Assembly: GCF_902497785.1 (NCBI RefSeq) | Contig: NZ_CABVHK010000026.1 | Span: 1 to 64,000, forward strand | DNA length: 64,000 bases | Direction of reading: 5' to 3' | Source of the DNA: Pseudomonas fluorescens | GTDB taxonomy: Bacteria > Pseudomonadota > Gammaproteobacteria > Pseudomonadales > Pseudomonadaceae | Shown: in pieces, positions 1-7,972 of the stretch | How the letters are laid out: the number at the start of each line of letters is the position of its first letter | Position numbering within the stretch: the stretch's first letter is position 1 | Translations under genes and position numbers: made by a program | Notes under the pieces: model-generated | Databases searched by the model: none | The model's input: only the letters and a program-made list of their open reading frames with translations | Told to the model about the DNA's origin: nothing

Positions 1-336
1 TCGTTAGCGGGAGGCGAATTCTACAGCGTTACTCGCTGCTGTCAACACCTCTTTTTCTCCGCTTTCGACCGAGAAGATCGAATCGTTAATAAGGCGAACA
101 CACACTGCCTGATCAACTCCTTCTGGGCTTCGATGATCTGAAGCAACTCGCTGCCGAAAACCGCGTAACTCTTTGTTTACCAAGGAGTTTTCCGTTTCGA
201 CTGCGCCGGAAGTGGGGCGAATTATAGACTTCCAGAATCTGCCGTCAACCCCTATTTTCACAATTCTGTCATATAGGCTCAAAAACCCCGGAAACACGAA
301 GGCCGAGCCCCGGGGGCTCGGCCTTCTCCCATCTAC
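1..336. other. Gene-free left edge
   Basis: I see no convincing gene here. Open frames exist on both strands but have no ribosome site or recognisable protein. The stretch probably holds the control or trailing region of a gene outside the window. Its only clear element is the hairpin at 299-325. Confidence 0.5.
299..325. terminator. Strong hairpin downstream of mmsA
   Basis: A 13-bp perfect inverted repeat (AAGGCCGAGCCCC / GGGGCTCGGCCTT) with a one-base centre lies 11 bp beyond the mmsA stop codon on the minus strand. The stem is very GC-rich. A short T-run follows on the minus strand but not immediately. It probably terminates mmsA transcription and may work in both directions. Confidence 0.65.
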
Positions 337-1830
337 TTACAAGCTAGGGAATGCGAATTGCGACGCTTCATGGCTCGCTCGCTGCGGCCAGCGCTGGGTA
401 ATGGCCTTGCGACGCGTATAGAAGCGCACACCATCGGGGCCATACGCGTGCAGATCGCCAAACAGCGAACGCTTCCAGCCGCCGAAGCTGTGATACGCCA
501 CCGGCACCGGCAATGGCACGTTGACGCCGACCATGCCGACTTCGATCTCATCGCAGAACAACCGCGCCGCTTCCCCATCACGGGTGAAGATGCAGGTACC
601 GTTGCCATACTCGTGATCGTTGATCAGTTGCATCGCCTCTTCCAGGCTGTTGACCCGGACAACGCACAGCACTGGCCCGAAGATCTCTTCTTTATAGATG
701 CGCATCTCTGGCGTGACGTTATCGAACAGGCAGCCACCAAGGAAAAACCCTTCCTCATGACCGGCCACGCTCAGGCCACGACCATCCACCACCAACGAAG
801 CACCGGAAGAAACGCCGTCTTCTATATAGCCGCTGACCTTGTCGCGAGCCTGACCGGAAACCAGCGGCCCCATGTCCAGCCCACAAGAAGTCCCCGCGCC
901 GATTTTCAGTGCCTTGATTTGCGGTACCAACTTGGCCACCAGCGCATCCGCTACCTGGTCGCCAACACACACGGCCACCGAGATCGCCATGCAACGCTCA
1001 CCGCAAGAACCGTAAGCCGCACCCATCAGCGCGCTGACGGCGTTATCCAGGTCCGCATCCGGCATCAGCACTGCATGGTTCTTCGCCCCGCCCAATGCCT
1101 GAACGCGTTTGCCGCGCTTGGTACCTTCGGCATAAATGTATTCGGCAATCGGCGTCGAACCCACAAAGCTCAGCGCTTTGACTTCCGGCGCTTCGATCAG
1201 CGCATCCACTGCTGCCTTGTCACCGTGCACGACGCTCAGCACACCTTTGGGCAACCCGGCTTCGATCAACAACTGAGCGATCAACAGTGTGGAGCTCGGA
1301 TCACGCTCGGATGGCTTGAGGATGAAGCAGTTGCCGCAAACGATCGCCAGCGGATACATCCACAGCGGCACCATGGCCGGGAAGTTGAATGGCGTGATAC
1401 CGGCGACCACACCCAACGGCTGGAAGTCCGACCAGGCATCAATGTTCGGGCCGACATTGCGACTGTATTCACCCTTGAGGATTTCCGGGGCCGCGCAAGC
1501 GAATTCGACGTTCTCGATCCCGCGCTTCAATTCACCCGCGGCATCTTCCAGGGTTTTGCCGTGTTCTTCGCTGATCAACTGTGCGATACGCGCTTCGTTC
1601 TGCTCCAGCAGTTGCTTGAAGCGGAACATCACCTGCGCCCGCTTGGCCGGCGGCGTATTACGCCAGGCCGGGAATGCAGCCTTGGCCGAATCGATGGCTT
1701 TCTGAATGGTTTCGCGGCTGGCTAACGGCAGCTTGTGGATCGCCTGACCGGTCGACGGGTTGAACACGTCGGCGGTGCGACCGTCTTCGGTCACCAGTTC
1801 GCCATTGATCAAATGCGGGATAAGGCTCAT
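337..1830 (-). CDS. mmsA: CoA-acylating (methyl)malonate-semialdehyde dehydrogenase
   Basis: Cytoplasmic NAD-dependent aldehyde dehydrogenase of the MmsA/IolA family, which converts malonate semialdehyde (or methylmalonate semialdehyde) plus CoA to acetyl-CoA (or propionyl-CoA) and CO2. The 497-aa length is normal. The aldehyde dehydrogenase fold is complete: TPFNFP near residues 146-151 supplies the conserved Asn149, LKPSE follows near 171, and the MmsA-type catalytic cysteine sits in GERCM at about Cys280. It lies 64 bp downstream of bauA on the same strand, so the pair forms a beta-alanine degradation operon: bauA makes malonate semialdehyde and this enzyme consumes it. The P. aeruginosa counterpart next to bauA is called bauC. 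A strong hairpin follows the stop codon. Confidence 0.93.
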   Translation of the reverse strand: MSLIPHLINGELVTEDGRTADVFNPSTGQAIHKLPLASRETIQKAIDSAKAAFPAWRNTPPAKRAQVMFRFKQLLEQNEARIAQLISEEHGKTLEDAAGELKRGIENVEFACAAPEILKGEYSRNVGPNIDAWSDFQPLGVVAGITPFNFPAMVPLWMYPLAIVCGNCFILKPSERDPSSTLLIAQLLIEAGLPKGVLSVVHGDKAAVDALIEAPEVKALSFVGSTPIAEYIYAEGTKRGKRVQALGGAKNHAVLMPDADLDNAVSALMGAAYGSCGERCMAISVAVCVGDQVADALVAKLVPQIKALKIGAGTSCGLDMGPLVSGQARDKVSGYIEDGVSSGASLVVDGRGLSVAGHEEGFFLGGCLFDNVTPEMRIYKEEIFGPVLCVVRVNSLEEAMQLINDHEYGNGTCIFTRDGEAARLFCDEIEVGMVGVNVPLPVPVAYHSFGGWKRSLFGDLHAYGPDGVRFYTRRKAITQRWPQRASHEASQFAFPSL

Positions 1831-1894
1831 GCGGGGCTCCTGAAAAGTTGTTCAAAGGCGCCCTTCATCGGGAGCCTCTATATAGAAGAGAAAA

Positions 1895-3244
1895 TCAGTC
1901 GATCTTGTTCAGCACTTCGCCGACCGCGTCGAACAGACGATCAAGGTCTTGCGGCTTGCTGTTGAAGGTTGGCCCGAATTGCAGGGTGTCGCCGCCGAAG
2001 CGCACGTAGAACCCGGCTTTCCACAGCGCCATGCCCGCTTCGAACGGACGCACGATGGCGTCGCCGTCACGCGGAGCAATCTGGATCGCGCCGGCCAGAC
2101 CGTAGTTACGAATGTCGATAATGTTTTTCGAGCCCTTCAGGCCGTGCAGCGCATTTTCGAAATGCGGTGCGACTTCGGCCACGCTCTGCACCAGGTTTTC
2201 CTTTTGCAGCAGGTCGAGTGCTGCCAGGCCAGCAGCGCAAGCCACCGGGTGTGCCGAATAGGTGTAACCGTGCGGGAATTCCACCGCGTATTCCGGCGTC
2301 GCCTGGTTCATGAAGGTCTGATAGATCTCGGAGCTGGCAATCACAGCGCCCATTGGGATCGCGCCATTGGTGACTTGCTTGGCGATGCACATCAGGTCCG
2401 GGGTGACGCCAAAGCTGTCAGCGCCGAACATCGAACCGGTACGGCCGAAACCGGTGATCACTTCGTCGAACACCAGCAGGATATTGTGCTGATCGCAAAT
2501 ATCGCGCAGACGCTTGAGGTAACCCTCTGGCGGAACCAGTACGCCAGCGGAACCGGCCATTGGCTCGACAAACACCGCGGCGATATTCGACGCATCGTGC
2601 AATTCGATTAGCTTGAGCAATTCGTCCGCCAGCGCAATACCGCCCTCTTTCGGCATGCCCCGCGAGTAGGCATTGCTGGCAAGCAATGTGTGCGGCAGGT
2701 GATCGACGTCCATCATCGCCTGACCAAACATTTTGCGGTTGCCGTTCACGCCGCCAAGGCTGGTGCCGGCGATGTTCACACCGTGGTAGCCACGGGCACG
2801 GCCGATCATTTTGGTTTTGGTCGACTGGCCTTTGAGACGCCAGTAGGCGCGGACCATCTTCACCGCGGTATCCGCGCACTCGGAACCCGAGTCGGTGAAG
2901 AACACGTGATTGAGATCGCCCGGCGTCAGGTCAGTGATTTTTTCCGCCAGTTGAAACGACAGCGGGTGACCGTACTGGAAGCCTGGCGAGTAATCGAGTG
3001 TGCCCAACTGCCTGGCCACCGCTTCCTGGATTTCCTTGCGGGTATGCCCGGCGCCGCAGGTCCACAGACCGGACAGCGAATCGTAGACCTTGCGCCCCTT
3101 GTCATCCGTCAGCCAACTGCCTTCAGCCGCCACGATCAGGCGCGGATCGCGCTGGAAATTCCGGTTGGCGGTGTAGGGCATCCAGTGAGCATCGAGCTTG
3201 AGCTGGCTGGCCAGGGAAGTCGGGGCGTTTTCAGGCAAGTTCAT
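1895..3244 (-). CDS. bauA: Beta-alanine (omega-amino acid)--pyruvate aminotransferase
   Basis: Class III PLP-dependent aminotransferase, 449 aa, with near-identical stretches to my recollection of the P. putida omega-amino acid:pyruvate transaminase. It moves the amino group of beta-alanine to pyruvate, giving malonate semialdehyde and alanine. Landmarks are FDEVITGFGR (residues about 259-268, PLP-binding Asp260) and CIAKQ, with the Schiff-base lysine near 289. I chose the ATG at 3244: GCGAGG lies upstream, and the longer frame from 3265 adds only seven unlikely residues. It is transcribed with mmsA and divergently from a LysR gene. Beta-alanine is the end product of reductive pyrimidine breakdown, which fits the RutR-like regulator nearby. 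Confidence 0.92.
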   Translation of the reverse strand: MNLPENAPTSLASQLKLDAHWMPYTANRNFQRDPRLIVAAEGSWLTDDKGRKVYDSLSGLWTCGAGHTRKEIQEAVARQLGTLDYSPGFQYGHPLSFQLAEKITDLTPGDLNHVFFTDSGSECADTAVKMVRAYWRLKGQSTKTKMIGRARGYHGVNIAGTSLGGVNGNRKMFGQAMMDVDHLPHTLLASNAYSRGMPKEGGIALADELLKLIELHDASNIAAVFVEPMAGSAGVLVPPEGYLKRLRDICDQHNILLVFDEVITGFGRTGSMFGADSFGVTPDLMCIAKQVTNGAIPMGAVIASSEIYQTFMNQATPEYAVEFPHGYTYSAHPVACAAGLAALDLLQKENLVQSVAEVAPHFENALHGLKGSKNIIDIRNYGLAGAIQIAPRDGDAIVRPFEAGMALWKAGFYVRFGGDTLQFGPTFNSKPQDLDRLFDAVGEVLNKID

Positions 3245-3324
3245 GAGCAAAACCTCGCAAAGCAATAAGCGGCGTGGAGATGAAGAGCGTTCTTGCAGCT
3301 AAATTGCCACGGAGATAAAGTCGG

Positions 3325-3341
3325 TGAAATTCAATATTTCA
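3325..3341. promoter_or_regulatory. LysR-type operator candidate
   Basis: TGAAAT and ATTTCA are perfect 6-bp inverted arms around a 5-bp centre, fitting the T-N11-A pattern of LysR boxes. The site lies in the 124-bp gap between the divergent bauA and LysR genes, so it could serve both promoters. Confidence 0.5.
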
Positions 3342-3368
3342 AACCTTCAGTCAGGCCATCACTAAACT

Positions 3369-4289
3369 ATGAGCACTCGTCGCCCCGATCCGCTGGCACA
3401 AGTCAGCGACTTTGATATCCGCCTGCTGCGGATTTTTCGCAGCGTAGTGGAATGCGGCGGCTTCTCAGCAGCCGAATCGGTGCTGGGGATTGGTCGTTCG
3501 GCGATCAGTCAGCAGATGAGCGATCTGGAACAGCGCCTCGGCCTGCGCCTGTGCCAACGCGGTCGCGCCGGTTTTTCCCTGACTGAAGAAGGTCGTGAGG
3601 TTTATCAATCGTCGTTGCAACTATTAAGTGCGCTCGAAAGTTTTCGCACCGAGGTCAACGGCCTGCACCAGCACCTGCGTGGCGAACTGACCATCGGCCT
3701 GACCGACAACCTGGTCACCCTCCCCCACATGCGCATCACCCACGCCTTGGCGCAATTGAAGGAGCGCGGGCCGGACGTGCAGATTCAGATCCGCATGATC
3801 GCGCCCAATGAAGTCGAACAAGGTGTGCTCGATGGTCGCCTGCATGTCGGCGTGGTACCGCAGGCGAGCGCGCTGTCAGGCCTGGAATATCAACCGCTCT
3901 ACAGCGAGCGTTCGCTGCTGTACTGCGCGGTCGGTCATCCGTTGTTCTATGCGGACGACAAACAACTCGACGATGAGCGTCTCAACAGTCAGGACGCCAT
4001 CGCCCCGACCTTCCGTTTACCGGCCGAGATTCAAGCGCATTACCAGGCACTCAATTGCACCGCGAGTGCGTCCGACCGCGAGGGCATGGCGTTTCTCATT
4101 CTGACCGGGCGCTACATCGGCTACCTGCCGGATCACTACGCCAGCCTCTGGGTGCAACAGGGTCGCTTGCGTGCATTGAAACCCCAAGCGCGCTTCTACG
4201 ACTTGAGCCTCGCCTCGGTCACGCGCAAGGGCCGTCGCCCGCATCTGGTGCTGGAAAGCTTTTTGGAGAGCCTGGCCGCAACGCGCTGA
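3369..4289 (+). CDS. LysR-family transcriptional regulator
   Basis: 306-aa DNA-binding regulator. The N-terminal winged helix-turn-helix covers about residues 13-72, with the classic recognition segment GGFSAAESVLGIGRSAISQQ. It is followed by a periplasmic-binding-protein-like effector domain from about residue 98 (LTIGLTDNL). It is divergent from bauA-mmsA with a dyad operator between them, so it probably controls beta-alanine catabolism and itself. The inducer is not evident. A short REP-like remnant follows the stop codon. Confidence 0.85.
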   Translation: MSTRRPDPLAQVSDFDIRLLRIFRSVVECGGFSAAESVLGIGRSAISQQMSDLEQRLGLRLCQRGRAGFSLTEEGREVYQSSLQLLSALESFRTEVNGLHQHLRGELTIGLTDNLVTLPHMRITHALAQLKERGPDVQIQIRMIAPNEVEQGVLDGRLHVGVVPQASALSGLEYQPLYSERSLLYCAVGHPLFYADDKQLDDERLNSQDAIAPTFRLPAEIQAHYQALNCTASASDREGMAFLILTGRYIGYLPDHYASLWVQQGRLRALKPQARFYDLSLASVTRKGRRPHLVLESFLESLAATR

Positions 4290-4391
4290 ACTCTGTGGGA
4301 GCGGCGGTATTATTGCTGCAGGACTTGTCTGAAAACCGTGGGTGCGCTATCAACGCACTGGCTGCACCCACCCACCTTTTCGGAAGTGCCT

Positions 4392-5042
4392 ATGACCTTT
4401 GAAGTCCCTGCTCACGGCAGCAAACCCGCCAGCCGCATTCGTCAGAAGAACGAAGAGACCATCATCAAAGCTGCCGAAGACGAGTTTGCCCGTCACGGGT
4501 TCAAAGGCACGAGCATGAACACCATCGCCCTGAATGCCGGGTTGCCCAAAGCGAACCTGCATTACTACTTCACCAACAAACTCGGTCTGTATGTGGCGGT
4601 GTTGAGCAACATCCTGCAGTTGTGGGACAGCACGTTCAACACCCTCACGGCTGAGGATGATCCAGCGGAAGCGCTGACGCGTTACATCCGCGCCAAAATG
4701 GAATTCTCGCGCCGCCAGCCGCAAGCCTCGCGGATCTTTGCGATGGAGGTGATCAGCGGCGGTGAGTGCCTGACCGAATATTTCAATCAGGACTACCGCG
4801 CCTGGTTCCAGGGCCGGGCGGCGGTGTTTCAGGCGTGGATCGACGCCGGTAAAATGGACCCGGTCGATCCGGTCAACCTGATCTTTTTGTTGTGGGGCAG
4901 CACTCAACACTATGCCGATTTCGCCACGCAGATCTGCCGGGTCAGCGGCCGCACCAAATTGACCAGACAAGACATGGAAGACGCCGGCAACAACCTGATC
5001 CGCATCATCCTCAAGGGCTGCGGCCTGACTCCAGCTATCTAA
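4392..5042 (+). CDS. TetR-family regulator, RutR-like
   Basis: 216-aa TetR-type repressor. The N-terminal HTH includes ARHGFKGTSMNTIALNAGLP and then NLHYYFTNK, the wording typical of the RutR/YcdC group. The C-terminal half matches the RutR-type ligand domain (GGECLTEYF, LWGSTQHYADF). RutR senses uracil and thymine and governs pyrimidine catabolism. The nearby beta-alanine genes, the last step of reductive uracil breakdown, support a link, but this is inference. The ATG at 4392 is chosen because the upstream residues of the open frame do not resemble the family. Confidence 0.8.
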   Translation: MTFEVPAHGSKPASRIRQKNEETIIKAAEDEFARHGFKGTSMNTIALNAGLPKANLHYYFTNKLGLYVAVLSNILQLWDSTFNTLTAEDDPAEALTRYIRAKMEFSRRQPQASRIFAMEVISGGECLTEYFNQDYRAWFQGRAAVFQAWIDAGKMDPVDPVNLIFLLWGSTQHYADFATQICRVSGRTKLTRQDMEDAGNNLIRIILKGCGLTPAI

Positions 5043-5049
5043 GACACTT

Positions 5050-5631
5050 ATGCCTTTTACCCTCAGCGACTTTTGCGAATACCGCGAAGAGATTCGCAAA
5101 AGCCGCTTCATCACCTACGCCGCGCCGATCAGCAGCCCTGCTGACGCGCAGGCGTTTATCGAACAACACAGCGACTTGAACGCCACGCACAATTGCTGGG
5201 CCTGGAAACTCGGCGGTCAGTACCGCAGCACCGATGACGGGGAGCCTGGAGGCACCGCTGGCCGGCCGATTCTGGCGGCGATCGAGGCCCAGGATTGCGA
5301 TCAGGTCGCGGTACTGGTGATTCGCTGGTACGGCGGCATTCAACTGGGCACCGGCGGCCTCGCCCGCGCGTATGGCGGCGGCGCCAACAAGTGCCTGCAA
5401 GCGGCGCCGAAGATTGAGCTGATCAACCGGGTTCCGTTGAGTTGCGCCTGCGGTTTTGGCGAACTGACGTTGGTAAAGCTTCGTGTGGCGGAGCTCGGAG
5501 GGCTGGTGGTCGATGAAACGTTTACCGCCAATGGCGTGGAGCTGCAATTGGCGGTGGGAGAAGCGCAGATCGAGACATTGCAAACCCAGCTCGCTGATTT
5601 GAGTCGCGGGCGCATCTTGTTGCAGCGCTGA
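5050..5631 (+). CDS. yigZ: YigZ/IMPACT-family protein
   Basis: 193-aa member of the UPF0029/IMPACT family. The conserved core is visible: KSRF near the N-terminus, DDGEPGGTAG near residue 60 and IRWYGGIQLGTGGLARAYGG near 97-115. The C-terminal DUF1949-like part follows. Bacterial YigZ proteins are poorly understood; their fold suggests nucleic-acid or ribosome-associated roles. It starts 7 bp after the TetR stop codon, so the two are probably co-transcribed. A large REP palindrome follows directly. Confidence 0.85.
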   Translation: MPFTLSDFCEYREEIRKSRFITYAAPISSPADAQAFIEQHSDLNATHNCWAWKLGGQYRSTDDGEPGGTAGRPILAAIEAQDCDQVAVLVIRWYGGIQLGTGGLARAYGGGANKCLQAAPKIELINRVPLSCACGFGELTLVKLRVAELGGLVVDETFTANGVELQLAVGEAQIETLQTQLADLSRGRILLQR

Positions 5632-5640
5632 AAGATTAAA

Positions 5641-5716
5641 AAGATCGCAGCCTTCGGCAGCTCCTTCAGTTGCATCGCGATCGCATCGTAGGAGCTGCCG
5701 AAGGCTGCGATCTTTT
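5641..5716. repeat. Pseudomonas REP palindrome, gatcgcagcc type
   Basis: Two about 25-bp arms (AAGATCGCAGCCTTCGGCAG... and its inverse) are separated by about 25 bp. This is a very common intergenic repeat of fluorescent pseudomonads, placed directly after yigZ. Confidence 0.8.
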
Positions 5717-6163
5717 GGAGCATCACCCATCCCCCATCTACCCGCCAGTTGCCCACATCCGCTGTGCACCCGGCTGTGGATAACCTGAGCACATTCAGCT
5801 GTAACCCTTCTGTCATGCGGCTTTGCGGGCGCTGCTCACTTTTCGTCCAATTTCCTCGCATGGCGATCAAATTCACGCAAAAACAATCAGTTACCTTGGT
5901 TTATCACCTTTAGAAGAAAGCCGGTCAGTGCTTATGCCCGAGTTTTAAGCTTGCGCACAAATACTGTGGAGCAATCTGTGGATAACCCGTTTATGACCGT
6001 CGCGGCCCCATGCCCGGTATGGCTCGCAGTGAGTTGCTCGTTTTTTGATCAAATATGCATGTGCAAAAACGGAGCGTGATCAACGGCATTGCCCCACCTG
6101 TAGTGCCCGGTTCGGAATCGAAAGGTGGCGAAGCGGCCAACGCAATACAAGCTCGGTCCCCTA
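5717..6163. other. Gene-free stretch with two DnaA-box sequences
   Basis: No gene is supported in this stretch. It holds two perfect copies of TGTGGATAA (5775-5783 and 5977-5985), both in the same orientation and 202 bp apart. This is the complement of the consensus DnaA box TTATCCACA. An AT-richer part lies between them. Confidence 0.45.
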
Positions 6164-6598
6164 TCAAAGCGCAGCTCCCTGTGGGAGCGAGCCTGCTCGC
6201 GAAGGCGTCCGCACGGGCAACACCTGAGCCACGCCCCACGCCAATTCAAAGACCAGGAAAATCACCAATAGCGAACTGGCGCCCTGCAGCAAGGCGTACA
6301 ACTGCCAGGCCGCAAACAGAAACCGCCCCACCGCGTCATAACGGCCATAAATCGGTTGCGGATCACCAATGCGCAGCACTGCCCACACGCACACAATCGA
6401 CCCCAACAGATTCGCCATCAACATGTGCATCGGCTCAAACGCCGGCAGTTCACCCGGCAAGTCGAAGAACTGACTCACGCTCAATAAACCCCCTTGTAAC
6501 GCGGCAAAACTCCACGGGGTGATAAACGCGGCCGTCACGATCAAGTCATACCAGGCGCTGCCCCGCACCAGTCGGCGGTATTGCATTGAAGTCCACAT
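6164..6598 (-). CDS. Small integral membrane protein, unknown
   Basis: 144-aa protein with about four hydrophobic segments (near residues 17-35, 58-78, 92-110 and 110-128) and no recognised family. The last 17 or so residues are translated from a REP element at about 6180-6215, so the natural stop may have been displaced by REP insertion. It is divergent from the MerR gene, and the MerR-type operator at 6638-6655 is oriented to drive this gene. It is therefore probably the MerR target. Confidence 0.6.
   Translation of the reverse strand: MWTSMQYRRLVRGSAWYDLIVTAAFITPWSFAALQGGLLSVSQFFDLPGELPAFEPMHMLMANLLGSIVCVWAVLRIGDPQPIYGRYDAVGRFLFAAWQLYALLQGASSLLVIFLVFELAWGVAQVLPVRTPSRAGSLPQGAAL
6180..6212. 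repeat. REP element, gggagcgagcctgctcgcg type
   Basis: A single copy of the common Pseudomonas repeat TGGGAGCGAGCCTGCTCGCG overlaps the 3' end of the minus-strand membrane protein gene. Confidence 0.7.
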
Positions 6599-6637
6599 CG
6601 CACTGCTCCAGACATTCAGGGAGCAACAAGGCTAAAG

Positions 6638-6660
6638 CCTGGAGTATGCTCCAGGGTCAA
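6638..6660 (-). promoter_or_regulatory. MerR-type operator/promoter
   Basis: CCTGGAG-TATG-CTCCAGG is a perfect 7-bp dyad (6638-6655). Read on the minus strand it sits directly after TTGACC (6655-6660), leaving the long spacer typical of MerR-controlled promoters. That orientation points it at the minus-strand membrane protein gene. Confidence 0.6.
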
Positions 6661-6680
6661 GCCCCTCTCGAGACGTCAGG

Positions 6681-7031
6681 ATGCGCATCGGTGAATTAGC
6701 CCTGGCCAGCGCCGTCAGCCGCGACACGCTGCGCTTTTATGAGCAACGCGGACTGATCGCGGCGCAGCGCAGCGCCAACGGCTATCGCGATTACCCCGCG
6801 GACATGGTGCAACTGGTGTCGTACATCAAGACTGCGCAGCGGCTGGGCTTTACCCTGGGCGAGATCGGCAACAGTGTCGCCGCGTTGGCGCAGTCGCCCG
6901 ATCCGGACACGGCCGTCACGCAATTGCTGCAAGACAAACTCAAACTGATCGAAACCCGAATCGATGAACTCGGCGCGCTGCGTCACGAGTTGCAACAACG
7001 GCTCGGGCAACGTTGTCCATTAAATCCGTGA
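6681..7031 (+). CDS. MerR-family transcriptional regulator
   Basis: Short 116-aa MerR protein. The N-terminal winged HTH is complete (MRIGELA, SRDTLRFYEQRGLI, RSANGYRDYP). A coiled-coil dimerisation helix follows (about residues 75-108). One cysteine lies near the C-terminus (RCPLNP), with no obvious multi-cysteine metal site. The operator lies just upstream, between this gene and the divergent membrane protein gene. It starts 26 bp before the SDR gene and may be co-transcribed with it. The signal sensed is unknown. Confidence 0.8.
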   Translation: MRIGELALASAVSRDTLRFYEQRGLIAAQRSANGYRDYPADMVQLVSYIKTAQRLGFTLGEIGNSVAALAQSPDPDTAVTQLLQDKLKLIETRIDELGALRHELQQRLGQRCPLNP

Positions 7032-7056
7032 TTCTCATTTATCAAGGAAGCCACGC

Positions 7057-7743
7057 ATGTCTACGGCAAAAACCGCACTGATCATCGGTGCCTCCCGGGG
7101 CTTGGGCCTCGGGCTGGTGAAAACCCTGCTGGCCGACGGCTGGCAAGTCACCGCCACCGTGCGCAACCCGCAAAAGGCCGAGGCCTTGCAGGCACTGGGG
7201 AATGTGCGGATTGAAAAACTCGACATGGATGATCAGCAGGCAGTCATCGCTTTGAGTCTGCAGCTCAAGGGCGACGTGTTTGATCTGCTGTTCGTGAATG
7301 CCGGGGTAAAAGGGCCTGATATTCAGACACCGGGCGGCGCGACGCTGGCCGAAGTCGGCCAGTTGTTTTTCACCAATGCGGTGGCGCCGATCAATCTGGC
7401 TCAACGATTCGCCGGGCAGATTCGTCCGCAGACCGGCGTGCTGGCGTTCATGAGTTCGGTGCTCGGCAGCGTGACCATGCCGGACGCGCCGGAGCTGGCG
7501 CTGTACAAGGCGAGCAAGGCGGCGTTGAACTCGATGACCAACAGTTTTGTGACGCAATTGGGTGATCAAAAACTCACGGTGCTGTCGTTGCATCCGGGCT
7601 GGGTCAAGACGGACATGGGCGGTGAAGGTGCTGACATTGATGTGCAAACCAGTACACGTGGGTTGGTTGATCAGGTGAATGCTTATACCGGCAAGGGCGG
7701 GCATCATTTTGTGAATTACAAAGGCGAGACCATTCCCTGGTAA
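7057..7743 (+). CDS. Short-chain dehydrogenase/reductase
   Basis: 228-aa classical SDR. The nucleotide-binding motif GASRGLGLG is at about residues 12-20, the FVNAG segment near 84-88, the catalytic serine region SSV near 132 and the YKASK active site near 149-153. It resembles the small CsgA/YbbO-type SDRs that act on unknown carbonyl substrates with NAD(P)H. It lies 25 bp after merR on the same strand, so the regulator may control it. Confidence 0.85.
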   Translation: MSTAKTALIIGASRGLGLGLVKTLLADGWQVTATVRNPQKAEALQALGNVRIEKLDMDDQQAVIALSLQLKGDVFDLLFVNAGVKGPDIQTPGGATLAEVGQLFFTNAVAPINLAQRFAGQIRPQTGVLAFMSSVLGSVTMPDAPELALYKASKAALNSMTNSFVTQLGDQKLTVLSLHPGWVKTDMGGEGADIDVQTSTRGLVDQVNAYTGKGGHHFVNYKGETIPW

Positions 7744-7758
7744 CACCACAAATCCAAT

Positions 7759-7853
7759 TGTGGGAGCGAGCCTGCTCGCGAAGGCGATTACACATTCAAC
7801 ATCAATGTTGACCATTAGTCCGCCATCGCGAGCAAGCTCGCTCCCACAGTAGA
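7759..7853. repeat. Paired REP element (inverted)
   Basis: Two copies of the GGGAGCGAGC(C/T)TGCTCGCG repeat in opposite orientation, at about 7759-7783 and 7827-7851, form a large hairpin after the SDR gene. Confidence 0.8.
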
Positions 7854-7972
7854 TCTGCGGCGCACAAACTGAGTAAACTCCGCACCTCGTCCCCCGCGGC
7901 GACCCTGGATCAGCAGACAGGGTAATCACTGAGCTGGCTAACCTGAACCCACTTTCAGAGGAGCCGGCCAAC

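Noticed and set aside
358..1725. 455-aa open frame on the plus strand opposite mmsA
   Set aside because: It is an antisense shadow caused by high third-position GC of mmsA; no ribosome site and a low-complexity, His/Arg/Gln-rich sequence.
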